A DNA stretch of 64,000 nucleotides from Pseudomonas sp. GM21. GTDB lineage: Bacteria; Pseudomonadota; Gammaproteobacteria; Pseudomonadales; Pseudomonadaceae. The translations under genes were made by a program, and so were the position numbers. This document shows, piece after piece, positions 44,664-53,604 of the stretch (positions are counted from its first letter, which is position 1; each line of letters opens with the position of its first letter). The stretch spans positions 60,032-124,031 of the forward strand of contig NZ_AKJS01000190.1 of the NCBI RefSeq assembly GCF_000282215.1. The letters run 5' to 3'. The notes beneath the pieces are model-generated. The model was not told where the DNA came from, did not search any database, and saw only the letters and a program-made list of their open reading frames with translations.

Positions 44664-45638
44664 ATGAATTTCAATGACACGCCTGCACTGGCGCCTGCTC
44701 AGATCGAGCTGCCATTGCCTGCAACCGCACCCGGCGACCCCTTCAAGGAGCCCGCCGCAGACGGCTTCATCCTCGGCGGTTTCACCTGGCGGCACACTCC
44801 GCAGGCCCCTGCACGCCCCGTCGTGATCATCAACGCCGCCACCTCCGTGCGCTGCCGGCATTACTCACGTTTCGCCGATTACCTGTTCGCCAACGGGTTC
44901 GATGTCATCACGTACGATTACCGTGGCATCGGTGAATCACGTCCCGCCTCGCTCAAAGACCTCGACGCCTCATGGACCGACTGGGGCGCGCTGGACTTTG
45001 AGGCGATGCTCAAGCGCGCTGAGCGTGAATTCCCCGGCCAGCCCATCGACGTCGTGGGTCACAGCTTTGGCGGCTGTGCAGCGGGTCTGGGAGCGTCCGG
45101 GCATATCATTCGACGAATGGTGACAGTCGGCGCGCAATTCGCTTACTGGCGCGATTATGCGCCCGCCCATCGCTGGCGGATGTTTGGCAAGTGGCATGTG
45201 GTGATGCCGTTGATGACGATGTTCCACGGCTACTTCCCCGGCAAGCGCCTCGGCTGGCTGGAGGACACACCAGCCGGCGTAGTTCGCGACTGGACTACAC
45301 CGACCGCCCGTTATGAAACGCGCCCCAGCGGTCGACGCCTCCATCGTGGAACCGGCCGACTGCCCTTTGAGCGCGTCAGCGCAAAAATCCTCGCGATCAG
45401 CATCAGTGACGATCCTTACGGTACGATTTCAGCCATCGAACGCCTGCTCGGCTACTTCACCGACAGCACCAGCACCCACCTGCGAATCGCCCCCGAAGAC
45501 ATCGGCGAAGCAGAAGTCGGACATTTCGCCTTTTTTCGCAGCGCATACCAAGCCACACTATGGCCCATTGCATTGTCCTGGCTGCAAAACGCCGAGCTGG
45601 CCCCCGACACACCCGGGCGGCAAGTCCCGCGCAGCTGA
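44664..45638 (+). CDS. Alpha/beta hydrolase
   Basis: A 324-residue alpha/beta-fold hydrolase. The oxyanion/early strand VVIINAATSVRCRHYSRFAD and DVITYDYRGIGESRP lead to the nucleophile elbow VVGHSFGGCA (serine at about 142). The late histidine is likely in EVGHFAFFRSAY. Substrate unknown. There is no signal peptide. It follows the YhcG-like gene by 69 bases and precedes two paralogous small genes. Confidence 0.85.
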   Translation: MNFNDTPALAPAQIELPLPATAPGDPFKEPAADGFILGGFTWRHTPQAPARPVVIINAATSVRCRHYSRFADYLFANGFDVITYDYRGIGESRPASLKDLDASWTDWGALDFEAMLKRAEREFPGQPIDVVGHSFGGCAAGLGASGHIIRRMVTVGAQFAYWRDYAPAHRWRMFGKWHVVMPLMTMFHGYFPGKRLGWLEDTPAGVVRDWTTPTARYETRPSGRRLHRGTGRLPFERVSAKILAISISDDPYGTISAIERLLGYFTDSTSTHLRIAPEDIGEAEVGHFAFFRSAYQATLWPIALSWLQNAELAPDTPGRQVPRS

Positions 45639-45667
45639 GCCCTCTCAACGAATACGGAACGACACCC

Positions 45668-46084
45668 ATGGCCTCCGCCAACAAACAGCAAAAACGCGCC
45701 ACCCGCGCCAAAGCCAAGGCCAAGCAGAACCGCACCCAACGGGCCGCTGCGCCGGTCGAGCTGGACCCGAACGATGATCGCATCGACTTCGAATCGGTGG
45801 ACCTGACCGAACTGTTCAAGAAAATGATCGACGCCGAAAAGACCAGCCAGCAAGCGATGTGCGTGGCGTTCCTGGAAGACCCGCTGCTGGAGCTGGTCTA
45901 TGAGCAGGAAGGCGAAGAAGGCGCGATGGACTTCATCCTCGCCGCACTGATCGAGTACCGCCAATGGTCGACCGAAGTGGACGAAGCCGGCGCCCTGGCG
46001 TGGATCGAATCACCGGCCTTCCAGGCTGACTATGTGGCAGCGTCCGATATCATCGCCGCCCAAACCCAACAGAAAGCAAACTGA
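45668..46084 (+). CDS. Small acidic protein with basic N-terminus, paralogue 1
   Basis: A 138-residue protein of a family I cannot name. A lysine/arginine/alanine-rich N-terminus (ASANKQQKRATRAKAKAKQ) is followed by an acidic helical body (IDFESVDLTELFKKMIDAEK). It is the first of two adjacent paralogues sharing the N-terminal pattern NKQQKRA-RAKAKAKQ and the order of helices. The basic tail suggests nucleic acid or ribosome contact, which is inference only. Confidence 0.68.
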   Translation: MASANKQQKRATRAKAKAKQNRTQRAAAPVELDPNDDRIDFESVDLTELFKKMIDAEKTSQQAMCVAFLEDPLLELVYEQEGEEGAMDFILAALIEYRQWSTEVDEAGALAWIESPAFQADYVAASDIIAAQTQQKAN

Positions 46085-46090
46085 GTTCCC

Positions 46091-46543
46091 ATGGCATCCC
46101 TGAACAAGCAACAGAAACGCGCCAAGCGCGCAAAGGCCAAAGCCAAGCAAATCAACATCCACGGCAGAAAACCCGCCGCGCTGGACGATGACCTGGAAGA
46201 CATCGGCGAGCCGATCCCGGAATACACCCTGGCGATGTTCAGCAAGATGCGTGACGCAGAAGCCAACAGCCGCAGCGACATGCTACAGATCCTGCTGTCA
46301 GACCTCGCCGGAATCATCAGCGACCATCCAGAATTGCTGGACATGGAAAACGCCGACAACGAAGCCATGGCAGCCACCCACCTGGCCGCCGACATGCTGA
46401 TCGACTACCGCATGTGGGCCGATGGCATGGACCGTGAAACGGCTCAGGCCTGGCTGACCGATCCACAGTTCATCACCGACTTCGGTAATGCGCTGGATAG
46501 CTATCGTCAGGCGCTGGATGCGCAGGAAGCAAAGAGCGAATAA
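46091..46543 (+). CDS. Small acidic protein with basic N-terminus, paralogue 2
   Basis: A 150-residue paralogue of the preceding gene, six bases downstream. It shares the N-terminus (MASLNKQQKRAKRAKAKAKQ), the acidic body (LAMFSKMRDAEANSRSDMLQ) and a C-terminal segment with W and DF (LTDPQFITDFGNALDSYRQ against IESPAFQADYVAASDII). It probably arose by tandem duplication. Function unknown. It is followed by the terminator at 46558. Confidence 0.68.
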   Translation: MASLNKQQKRAKRAKAKAKQINIHGRKPAALDDDLEDIGEPIPEYTLAMFSKMRDAEANSRSDMLQILLSDLAGIISDHPELLDMENADNEAMAATHLAADMLIDYRMWADGMDRETAQAWLTDPQFITDFGNALDSYRQALDAQEAKSE

Positions 46544-46557
46544 ACGCTACTGCCAGT

Positions 46558-46600
46558 AACAAAAACGGCCGCTTGTCATCACTGACAGCGGCCGTTTTTG
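46558..46600. terminator. Terminator, first of two near-identical copies
   Basis: The stem AAAACGGCCGCTGTCA-like (read AACGGCCGCTTGTC and GACAGCGGCCGTT) with the ATCACT centre and flanking A and T runs can act in both directions. About 40 bases are identical to 47381-47421, which lies after vapC. Confidence 0.9.
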
Positions 46601-46724
46601 CAAGCCACCCAAAAAGATCAACGTGCTACCTCTCGTCAGTGAAGGATGTATATCCCATTGACATATCCCTCTACGAATCTATTCTTTGGACTCACTAAAC
46701 GCGCAGAAACGCCGGAGGCCAGAA

Positions 46725-46955
46725 ATGGAACAGACCACCCTTTTCATGAGTAATCGAAGCCAGGCTGTCCGACTTCCGAAAGCCGTGGCAATGCCAAGCG
46801 ATGTGAAACGAGTCAACGTAGTTGCCATTGGCAGGGCTCGCATCATTACCCCGGCAGACGAAACCTGGGACAGCTGGTTCGACGGCGATGGTGTGAGCAC
46901 AGACTTTATGACCAATCGCGACCAGCCCGCAGATCAGGAGCGAGAGTCGTTCTGA
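46725..46955 (+). CDS. vapB: VapB-type antitoxin
   Basis: A 76-residue antitoxin with a SpoVT/AbrB-like N-terminal DNA-binding fold (TLFMSNRSQAVRLPKAVAMP) and an acidic C-terminal tail that would bind the toxin (DETWDSWFDGDGVSTDFM). GGAGG seven bases before ATG 46725 decides the start; the frame is open from 46686. Its stop overlaps the vapC start by one base. The pair probably represses its own promoter. Confidence 0.93.
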   Translation: MEQTTLFMSNRSQAVRLPKAVAMPSDVKRVNVVAIGRARIITPADETWDSWFDGDGVSTDFMTNRDQPADQERESF

Positions 46956-47362
46956 TGATCAAATTCATGCTCGATACCAACATCTGCATCTTCACCGTCA
47001 AAAACAAACCGCAAATCGTAAGAGAAGCCTTCAACCTTCATGACGGTCAGCTGTGCATCAGCGCAGTAACGCTCATGGAGTTGATCTACGGCGCCGAAAA
47101 ATCTGCGACTCCAGAAAAAAATCTCGCTGTGATCGAGGGCTTCGCCGCACGTCTTGAGGTCTTGCCTTTCGACAACGAAGCCGCTGCACACACCGGAATG
47201 ATTCGGTCAGAGCTGGCAAAGGCTGGAACTCCCATTGGCCCCTATGACCACATGATTGCCGGACATGCGCGCTCACGCGGGCTCATTGTTGTAACGAACA
47301 ACGTGCGCGAGTTCGTACGAGTTCCAGGACTACGGGTAGAAGACTGGGTTCATCCCATTTAA
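46955..47362 (+). CDS. vapC: VapC-type PIN-domain toxin
   Basis: A 135-residue PIN-domain ribonuclease toxin. The acidic metal site is visible as Asp7 in FMLDTNICIF, Glu42 in TLMELIYGAE and Asp98 in GPYDHMIAGHA, followed by IVVTNNVREF. Relatives of this type cleave initiator tRNA or rRNA (family knowledge). It is translationally coupled to vapB and followed by a terminator that duplicates the one before the cassette. Confidence 0.94.
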   Translation: MIKFMLDTNICIFTVKNKPQIVREAFNLHDGQLCISAVTLMELIYGAEKSATPEKNLAVIEGFAARLEVLPFDNEAAAHTGMIRSELAKAGTPIGPYDHMIAGHARSRGLIVVTNNVREFVRVPGLRVEDWVHPI

Positions 47363-47380
47363 ACCGGACACCACTAACGA

Positions 47381-47421
47381 AACAAAAACGGCCGCTTGTC
47401 ATCACTGACAGCGGCCGTTTT
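47381..47421. terminator. Terminator, second of two near-identical copies
   Basis: Same 40 bases as 46558-46599 (AACAAAAACGGCCGCTTGTC and complement). It lies between the convergent ends of vapC and the gabP-like gene and can serve both. Confidence 0.9.
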
Positions 47422-47454
47422 CGTATCAACAACAATTGGCTTGAGTCTGAACCC

Positions 47455-48846
47455 TCAGCTCGCCAACACTGCGCTCATCTTTTCATTACGACGACGGCGA
47501 GCTACCAGCAAGCCTGCCGCTACCACCAGCAGGGCCAGCAGGCCCGTCGCTAGAATCTCCACGCGATGCGCTTCCTGGAACAGCATGATGGTCAGGGCCG
47601 CGACGATGAATACGATCACCGCGTAAGTCAGGCCCGGGAACAGCCACATGCTGAAGACGATTTTCTCGCCGCGCGCCATGCGCTTTTTGCGCATGCGCAG
47701 TTGCGAGATCGCAATGACCAGGTATACCAGCAGAGCGATGGCGCCGGAGCTGGCCAGCAGGAATTCGAACACCGCTGCCGGAGCCACGTAGTTGGCGAAT
47801 GTCGCCAGAAACGCTGCGCCAGTGGACAACATAACTGCCCAGTAAGGCGTGCCACTTTTGTTGGTGCGAGTGGAAACGGCTGGCGCATCACCGCGCTTGC
47901 CCAGGGAGAACAACATGCGTGACGACGTGTAGAGCGCCGAGTTCAGGCAGCTGGTTACGGCGACCAGTACCACGATGTCGACAATCATCTTGGCGTTCGG
48001 GATGCCCATGCGATCAAGCACGGTCTGGTACGAACCGACGCTGGCCAGAATCGGGTCGTTCCATGGCACCAGGGCCACGACGATGAAGATCGAAACCAGG
48101 TAGAACAAGCCGATCCGCCAGATCACCGAGTTGGTGGCCTTGGAGATTTGCTGGCCAGGGTTCTTCGATTCAGCGGCCGCAATGGTCACGATCTCGGTGC
48201 CCATGAAGGAAAACATGGTGGTCAGGATCGCGCCCAATACCGCGCCCATGCCGTTTGGCAGGAAGCCTTGGGTGTCGAACAGGTGCGAAACGCCGCTGAC
48301 CTGACTGTTCGGCAGGAAGCCGAAGATCGCCAGAACGCCGAGAATAATGAAACCAATGATCGCCACAACCTTGAGCAGGGCGAACCAGAACTCGAATTCA
48401 CCGTAGTTCTTCACGCTGAACAGGTTGGTCACGGTCAGCAGCATCGTGATGACAAGGGCGAAAGCCCAGATGTCCACACCAGGGAACCAGGCATGCAGGA
48501 TAGTCGCGGCGGCATTGGCCTCCAGCGGGATAACCAAAACCCAGAACCACCAGTACAACCAGCCGATGGTGAAACCGGCCCAGTGACCGATCGCGCGATC
48601 GGCGTACGTCGAGAAGGAGCCGGTGTCCGGCGAAGCAACGGCCATTTCGCCGAGCATGCGCATCACCAGCACGACCAGCATACCGGCGGCTGCGTATGCC
48701 AAGAGCACGGCCGGACCTGCCGCTGCGATGGCGTGACCGGAGCCAACGAACAAGCCGGCGCCGATAACACCGGCAATCGACAGCATGGTCACATGACGCG
48801 GTTTGAGCCCCTGTTCGAGGCCATTGGAGCTTGGGGTGCTGCTCAT
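47455..48846 (-). CDS. gabP: Amino acid permease, GABA permease-like
   Basis: A 463-residue APC-family permease with 12 membrane helices. The N-terminal signature SIAGVIGAGLFVGSGHAIAA, then GFTIGWLYWWFWVLVIPLEA and the sixth-helix region MFSFMGTEIVTIAAAES, are typical of the GabP/AAT group. Proton-driven uptake of GABA or a related amino acid is likely; the exact substrate is inferred from family resemblance. AAGGTAG stands before ATG 48846, and the longer frame to 48966 is rejected. A sigma-54-like promoter lies 95 bases upstream. Confidence 0.85.
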   Translation of the reverse strand: MSSTPSSNGLEQGLKPRHVTMLSIAGVIGAGLFVGSGHAIAAAGPAVLLAYAAAGMLVVLVMRMLGEMAVASPDTGSFSTYADRAIGHWAGFTIGWLYWWFWVLVIPLEANAAATILHAWFPGVDIWAFALVITMLLTVTNLFSVKNYGEFEFWFALLKVVAIIGFIILGVLAIFGFLPNSQVSGVSHLFDTQGFLPNGMGAVLGAILTTMFSFMGTEIVTIAAAESKNPGQQISKATNSVIWRIGLFYLVSIFIVVALVPWNDPILASVGSYQTVLDRMGIPNAKMIVDIVVLVAVTSCLNSALYTSSRMLFSLGKRGDAPAVSTRTNKSGTPYWAVMLSTGAAFLATFANYVAPAAVFEFLLASSGAIALLVYLVIAISQLRMRKKRMARGEKIVFSMWLFPGLTYAVIVFIVAALTIMLFQEAHRVEILATGLLALLVVAAGLLVARRRRNEKMSAVLAS

Positions 48847-48939
48847 TGAAACTACCTTTGTAAGGAAAAGCGAATGCGTGCAACCCGTCTTGATTTCTTT
48901 CTCGTAAAAAGAAACCAACAGGGCGTTCTGGATTCTGTA

Positions 48940-48956
48940 CGCAATAATTACGCCAA
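48940..48956 (-). promoter_or_regulatory. Possible sigma-54 promoter of the gabP-like gene
   Basis: On the minus strand, TGGCGTAATTATTGCG has GG and GC ten bases apart and matches the TGGC and TTGC cores of the sigma-54 consensus. It points toward the permease start at 48846. Activation by NtrC or CbrB would fit an amino acid permease. No activator site was identified. Confidence 0.5.
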
Positions 48957-49397
48957 AATATTTCAAACCCTTCTATTACGGCGATCTGGACCTGACCGGA
49001 CAGTCATCGCAAGCCATTGAAATCAATGGCACTTTGCCAGAGCGTTACCCTGCGACTCACTTTGGGAACGAATGCGCGCACCGGAAACACACCCGGAAAA
49101 TGCTCGACGCACAATAAATGTGCAGATCAGGAACGTTTGGCCGGTTAGCGCTTCCAACACCCCGCCAAAGCTGGCAACATCGCGCCTTTTTTTACGCGAC
49201 ACCCGCCGGGCAACTGGTTCAAACGGCTGTTCGGTTGATAGCAGCGCGACAGTCTGCTGTAGCGATGCGACAACCTGCCACGTCACTTCCGTTTACCGCC
49301 CGTAGCGCTGTTGGCTGCCATTCAAACGCTATGCTAGCTTGGCCGCCTCGCCAGGAAGGCCGCCAACAGCAGGAGTGAAACACTATGAGGAACGCAC
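48957..49397. other. Intergenic region before the ABC transporter operon
   Basis: About 440 bases with no supported gene; the short frames on both strands lack ribosome sites and family features. It should contain the promoter of the ABC transporter operon that starts at 49398. I cannot identify a convincing -35/-10 pair or a sigma-54 core for it. Confidence 0.5.
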
Positions 49398-50171
49398 ATG
49401 GCTGAGGCCGCGCCCGCGCTTGAAATCCGCAATTTGCACAAACGCTACGGACAGCTTGAAGTGCTCAAAGGCATTTCGCTGACCGCCCGCGACGGCGACG
49501 TGATCTCGATCCTGGGCTCTTCCGGTTCCGGCAAATCCACGTTCCTGCGTTGCATCAACCTGCTGGAAAACCCGCATCAGGGCCAGATCCTGGTGGCCGG
49601 CGAAGAACTCAAACTCAAAGCCGCGAAGAACGGCGAACTGGTCGCTGCCGACGGCAAGCAGATCAATCGGCTGCGCAGCGAGATTGGTTTTGTATTTCAA
49701 AACTTTAATCTCTGGCCGCACATGAGCGTGCTCGACAACATCATCGAAGCGCCGCGCCGCGTGCTCGGTCAAAGCAAAGCCGAAGCCATCGAAGTCGCCG
49801 AAGCCTTGCTGGCCAAGGTCGGTATCGCCGACAAGCGTCACGCGTACCCGGCGCAACTGTCCGGCGGCCAGCAACAACGCGCAGCAATCGCCCGTACCCT
49901 GGCGATGCAGCCCAAGGTGATCCTGTTCGACGAGCCCACCTCCGCCCTTGACCCGGAAATGGTTCAGGAAGTACTTAATGTCATCCGCGCACTGGCCGAA
50001 GAAGGCCGCACCATGCTGCTGGTCACCCATGAAATGGGCTTTGCCCGTCAGGTGTCCAGCGAGGTGGTGTTCCTCCACCAGGGCCTGGTAGAAGAGCAAG
50101 GATCGCCACAGCAGGTGTTCGAAAACCCGCTTTCGGCGCGCTGCAAACAATTCATGTCCAGCAACCGCTAA
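49398..50171 (+). CDS. Polar amino acid ABC transporter ATP-binding protein (HisP-like)
   Basis: A 257-residue ABC ATPase of the histidine/arginine/ornithine (HisP/ArtP) group. Walker A is GSSGSGKST (about residues 39-47), the Q-loop FQNFNLWPH, the signature LSGGQQQR, and Walker B VILFDEPTSALDPE, with the H-loop THEMGF. It energises uptake by the two permeases encoded downstream. The four genes ATPase, binding protein, permease and permease follow one another closely and form an operon. Confidence 0.95.
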   Translation: MAEAAPALEIRNLHKRYGQLEVLKGISLTARDGDVISILGSSGSGKSTFLRCINLLENPHQGQILVAGEELKLKAAKNGELVAADGKQINRLRSEIGFVFQNFNLWPHMSVLDNIIEAPRRVLGQSKAEAIEVAEALLAKVGIADKRHAYPAQLSGGQQQRAAIARTLAMQPKVILFDEPTSALDPEMVQEVLNVIRALAEEGRTMLLVTHEMGFARQVSSEVVFLHQGLVEEQGSPQQVFENPLSARCKQFMSSNR

Positions 50172-50184
50172 CGGAGCTTCCCGC

Positions 50185-50931
50185 ATGCAGAACTACAAAA
50201 AGGTCTTCCTGGCTGCCGCCGTCACCCTGGCGTTCAGCGCCGGTGCCATGGCCGAAACCCTGAAGATGGGCATCGAAGCGGCCTACCCGCCGTTCAACAA
50301 TAAAGATGCCAGTGGCAATGTCGTCGGCTTCGACAAAGAAATCGGCGATGCCCTGTGCGCGAAGATGAAAGTCGAGTGCACCGTGGTCACTTCCGATTGG
50401 GACGGCATCATCCCGGCCCTGAACGCCAAGAAGTTCGACTTCCTGATCTCCTCGATGTCGATCACCGATGAGCGCAAGGGCGCGGTGGACTTCACCGACC
50501 CGTACTACTCGAACAAGCTGCAATTCATAGCACCGAAAAACGTCGACTTCAAAACCGACAAGGCTTCCCTGCAAGGCAAAGTGATCGGCGCACAACGTGC
50601 GACCCTCGCCGGCACCTGGATGGAAGACAACATGGACGGCGTCGAAGTCAAACTCTACGACACCCAGGAAAACGCTTATCTGGACCTGACTTCCGGTCGC
50701 CTGGACGGCATCCTCGCCGACAAGTACGTCAACTACGAGTGGCTGAAAAGCGACGCCGGCAAGTCGTACGAATTCAAGGGCGACCCAGTGGAAGAAAGCG
50801 ACAAGATCGGTATTGCCGTGCGTAAAAACGATCCAATCCGCGAGAAGCTGAACATCGCATTGAAAGAAATCGTCGCTGACGGCACCTACAAAAAAATCAA
50901 CGACAAGTACTTCCCGTTCAGCATCTATTGA
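50185..50931 (+). CDS. Polar amino acid ABC transporter substrate-binding protein (HisJ/ArgT-like)
   Basis: A 248-residue periplasmic binding protein. The signal peptide (cut after AMA, about residue 22) precedes LKMGIEAAYPPFNNKDASGN, the SDWDGIIPALNAKKFDFLIS lobe, and SSMSITDERKGAVDFT with the ligand-contacting residues of the lysine/arginine/ornithine/histidine group. A basic amino acid ligand is likely by family. It lies 13 bases after the ATPase gene. Confidence 0.95.
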   Translation: MQNYKKVFLAAAVTLAFSAGAMAETLKMGIEAAYPPFNNKDASGNVVGFDKEIGDALCAKMKVECTVVTSDWDGIIPALNAKKFDFLISSMSITDERKGAVDFTDPYYSNKLQFIAPKNVDFKTDKASLQGKVIGAQRATLAGTWMEDNMDGVEVKLYDTQENAYLDLTSGRLDGILADKYVNYEWLKSDAGKSYEFKGDPVEESDKIGIAVRKNDPIREKLNIALKEIVADGTYKKINDKYFPFSIY

Positions 50932-51009
50932 TTCTGACCTGCCGGACCGGCGCCGTACGCTAACGGCGCCAGTCCATGGCATTGCCTGCCGCGATTTGAA
51001 AAGAAACCC

Positions 51010-51705
51010 ATGACTATCGATCTCTACGGATTCGGCCCCGCGCTCGCCGCTGGCGCGCTGATGACTGTAAAACTGGCACTCTCGGCCTTGTGTCTCGGGC
51101 TGGTGCTCGGTTTGCTCGGCGCCTTGGCCAAGACGTCCCCGTACAAGCCGTTGCAATGGCTTGGCGCTACTTATTCGACACTGGTTCGCGGCATTCCGGA
51201 ATTGCTCTGGGTGCTGTTGATCTATTTCGGCACGGTCAACCTGATGCGTGCCCTGGGCGAGTTTTTCGGCAATCCCGACCTCGAACTCAATGCTTTTGCT
51301 GCTGGGGTGATCGCGCTGGGGCTGTGCTTTGGCGCTTACGCCACCGAAGTGTTTCGGGGTGCGATCCTGGCAATCCCCAAAGGTCACCGTGAAGCCGGCG
51401 TGGCGTTGGGCCTGTCGAAATTTCGCATCTTCACCAAACTGATCATGCCGCAGATGTGGCGCATCGCCCTGCCGGGCCTTGGCAATCTGTTCATGATCCT
51501 GATGAAAGACACCGCGCTGGTATCGGTCATCGGCCTGGAAGAAATCATGCGCCACGCGCAAATCGGCGTGACCGTCTCCAAGCAACCGTTCACCTTCTAT
51601 ATGGTGGCCGCGTTCATGTACCTGGGCCTGACCGTGCTCGCCATGAGCGGCATGCACTTAATGGAACGACGTGCCGCTCGCGGCTTCGCGAGGAGCACCC
51701 AATGA
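51010..51705 (+). CDS. Polar amino acid ABC transporter permease (HisQ-like)
   Basis: A 231-residue permease with about five membrane helices and the EAA-type coupling loop EAGVALGLSKFRIFTKLIMPQ cut here to EAGVALGLSKFRIFTKLIMP. It pairs with the next gene to form the membrane channel. It follows the binding protein by 78 bases, and its stop overlaps the next start (ATGA). Confidence 0.95.
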   Translation: MTIDLYGFGPALAAGALMTVKLALSALCLGLVLGLLGALAKTSPYKPLQWLGATYSTLVRGIPELLWVLLIYFGTVNLMRALGEFFGNPDLELNAFAAGVIALGLCFGAYATEVFRGAILAIPKGHREAGVALGLSKFRIFTKLIMPQMWRIALPGLGNLFMILMKDTALVSVIGLEEIMRHAQIGVTVSKQPFTFYMVAAFMYLGLTVLAMSGMHLMERRAARGFARSTQ

Positions 51706-52391
51706 ACTGGGAAGTCATCATCAAGTGGCTACCGAAGCTGGCCCAAGGCGCAACACTGACCCTGGAGCTGGTGGCCATCGCAGTAATCGCCGGGTTGTTG
51801 TTGGCGATCCCTTTGGGCATCGCGCGTTCGTCGCGACTCTGGTACGTGCGGGCCTTCCCCTACGGCTACATCTTCTTTTTCCGTGGCACGCCGTTGCTGG
51901 TTCAGCTGTTCCTGGTCTACTACGGCCTGGCGCAGTTTGATGCAGTGCGTACCAGCTCGATGTGGCCATACCTGCGCGATCCGTTCTGGTGCGCCACCGC
52001 CACCATGACCCTGCACACGGCGGCCTATATCGCCGAAATCCTGCGCGGCGCGATCCAGGCAATTCCGCCGGGTGAAATTGAAGCGGCGCGTGCCTTGGGC
52101 ATGTCTCGCGCCAAAGCACTTTTCTACATCATGCTGCCGCGTGCCGCGCGCATCGGCTTGCCGGCGTACAGCAACGAAGTGATCCTGATGCTCAAGGCCA
52201 GCGCCCTGGCCAGTACCGTGACCTTGCTGGAACTCACCGGCATGGCCCGCACCATCATTGCCCGGACTTACCTGCCGGTGGAGATCTTCTTCGCCGCGGG
52301 GATGTTCTATCTGCTGATGGCTTACGTGCTGGTGCGCGGCTTCAAGCTGCTGGAGCGCTGGCTGCGCGTCGATGCCTGCCAAGGACGTTGA
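51702..52391 (+). CDS. Polar amino acid ABC transporter permease (HisM-like)
   Basis: A 229-residue permease with the coupling loop EIEAARALGMSRAKALFYIM and FFFRGTPLLVQLFLVYYG near the third helix. ATG 51702, preceded by AGGAG, overlaps the hisQ-like stop and is preferred to the longer frame from 51456, which is antisense-free but lacks family similarity. It is the last subunit of the transporter. Its end overlaps the next gene by 20 bases. Confidence 0.94.
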   Translation: MNWEVIIKWLPKLAQGATLTLELVAIAVIAGLLLAIPLGIARSSRLWYVRAFPYGYIFFFRGTPLLVQLFLVYYGLAQFDAVRTSSMWPYLRDPFWCATATMTLHTAAYIAEILRGAIQAIPPGEIEAARALGMSRAKALFYIMLPRAARIGLPAYSNEVILMLKASALASTVTLLELTGMARTIIARTYLPVEIFFAAGMFYLLMAYVLVRGFKLLERWLRVDACQGR

Positions 52392-53604
52392 TGCCTCCAG
52401 CGTGCTGACGGGCGAGGACCTGCTCGCCCGCTTCATCGCGCTGGATGCTTTTCTGATTGAGCATCAGGCGCTGTGGAAGCCACGACCGTTCACTCATCTG
52501 CAACTTCCCTGGGAAGCGTCCTACCCGCAATTGGCGCTTTGGCTACGCGGGCGCTCGCTGGAAGATGCAGAAAACAGTCATAACCAACCTTGTTTACTGA
52601 ATGCGCCGGAGCCGTTTGCTTCATTGGCGGCGTTATCGCTTGAGCTAAGCGCGGTAGGTGAGCTGCCGGCACATACGCTGGTAGCCGCCGGGCATCGGCT
52701 GATTGTCGATGTGCCGGGGCGCAAGTGGCAACAGATCGAGGCGTTTGCCAGTTGCCTTTCGTTTGCTGCACCGGCGAAGCATTGGCTGGACTGGTGCTCG
52801 GGCAAGGGCCATTTGGGGCGGCGTTTGCTGCAAACCGGGCAACAACTGACCTGCCTGGAGTACGACCCGGCGCTGGTGGCCAGCGGACAGGCACTCAGTC
52901 AGCGTCATCAACTGCAGGCGCTGCATGTTGAGCAAGATGTGCTCGCTCCTGGCGCGGCTTGTTTATTGAATGCTGATCACACCCCTGTAGCCCTGCACGC
53001 CTGCGGTGATCTGCATGTGCGATTGATCCAGCTCGCCAGCGCGGCAGGCTGCAAACAACTAGCTATCGCGCCGTGCTGCTACAACCGCATCGGTCTGACC
53101 GAGTATTCACCGATATCCCTGGCCGCCAAAGGCTCTACCCTACAACTTTCCCTCGACGACCTCGCGCTTCCCATGAGCGAAACCGTCACCGCAGGTGCCC
53201 GTGTGCGACGTCAGCGTGATACCTCGATGGCCCGGCGCCTGGGTTTCGACCTGCTGCAACGGCAACTGCGCGGTGTTGATGAATACCTGCCTAGCCCTTC
53301 CCTGCCGAGTTCCTGGCTGGAAAGATCCTATGCCGATTACTGCCATCATCTGGCCGCACTGAAAGAGTTATCCACAGTCGGCCTGCAAGACTGGCTCGCA
53401 CTCGAAGCAGCCGGTTGGCAACGATTGGCGCAAGTACGAAATCTGGAGCTACTACGCGGACTTTTCCGACGCCCGTTGGAGCTATGGCTGGTACTCGACC
53501 GGGCACTTTTCCTTGCAGATCAGGGTTACACCGTTCGCCTCGGCACCTTCTGCGAAACCCCGCTCACGCCCCGTAATTTCCTGCTTTTAGCGGAACGTCC
53601 ATAA
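52372..53604 (+). CDS. SAM-dependent methyltransferase
   Basis: A 410-residue protein with a Rossmann methyltransferase core: motif I HWLDWCSGKGHLGRRLL (about residues 141-157), the acidic LEYDP after strand 2, LHACGDLH, and IAPCCYNRIG. The pattern resembles the methyltransferase-25/32 group, whose substrate is unknown here. The N-terminal 130 residues have no recognised domain. ATG 52372 lies inside the preceding permease gene (20-base overlap), suggesting coupling, though an internal start cannot be excluded. A perfect DnaA box (TTATCCACA) lies inside the gene at 53368. Confidence 0.82.
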   Translation: MPAKDVDASSVLTGEDLLARFIALDAFLIEHQALWKPRPFTHLQLPWEASYPQLALWLRGRSLEDAENSHNQPCLLNAPEPFASLAALSLELSAVGELPAHTLVAAGHRLIVDVPGRKWQQIEAFASCLSFAAPAKHWLDWCSGKGHLGRRLLQTGQQLTCLEYDPALVASGQALSQRHQLQALHVEQDVLAPGAACLLNADHTPVALHACGDLHVRLIQLASAAGCKQLAIAPCCYNRIGLTEYSPISLAAKGSTLQLSLDDLALPMSETVTAGARVRRQRDTSMARRLGFDLLQRQLRGVDEYLPSPSLPSSWLERSYADYCHHLAALKELSTVGLQDWLALEAAGWQRLAQVRNLELLRGLFRRPLELWLVLDRALFLADQGYTVRLGTFCETPLTPRNFLLLAERP

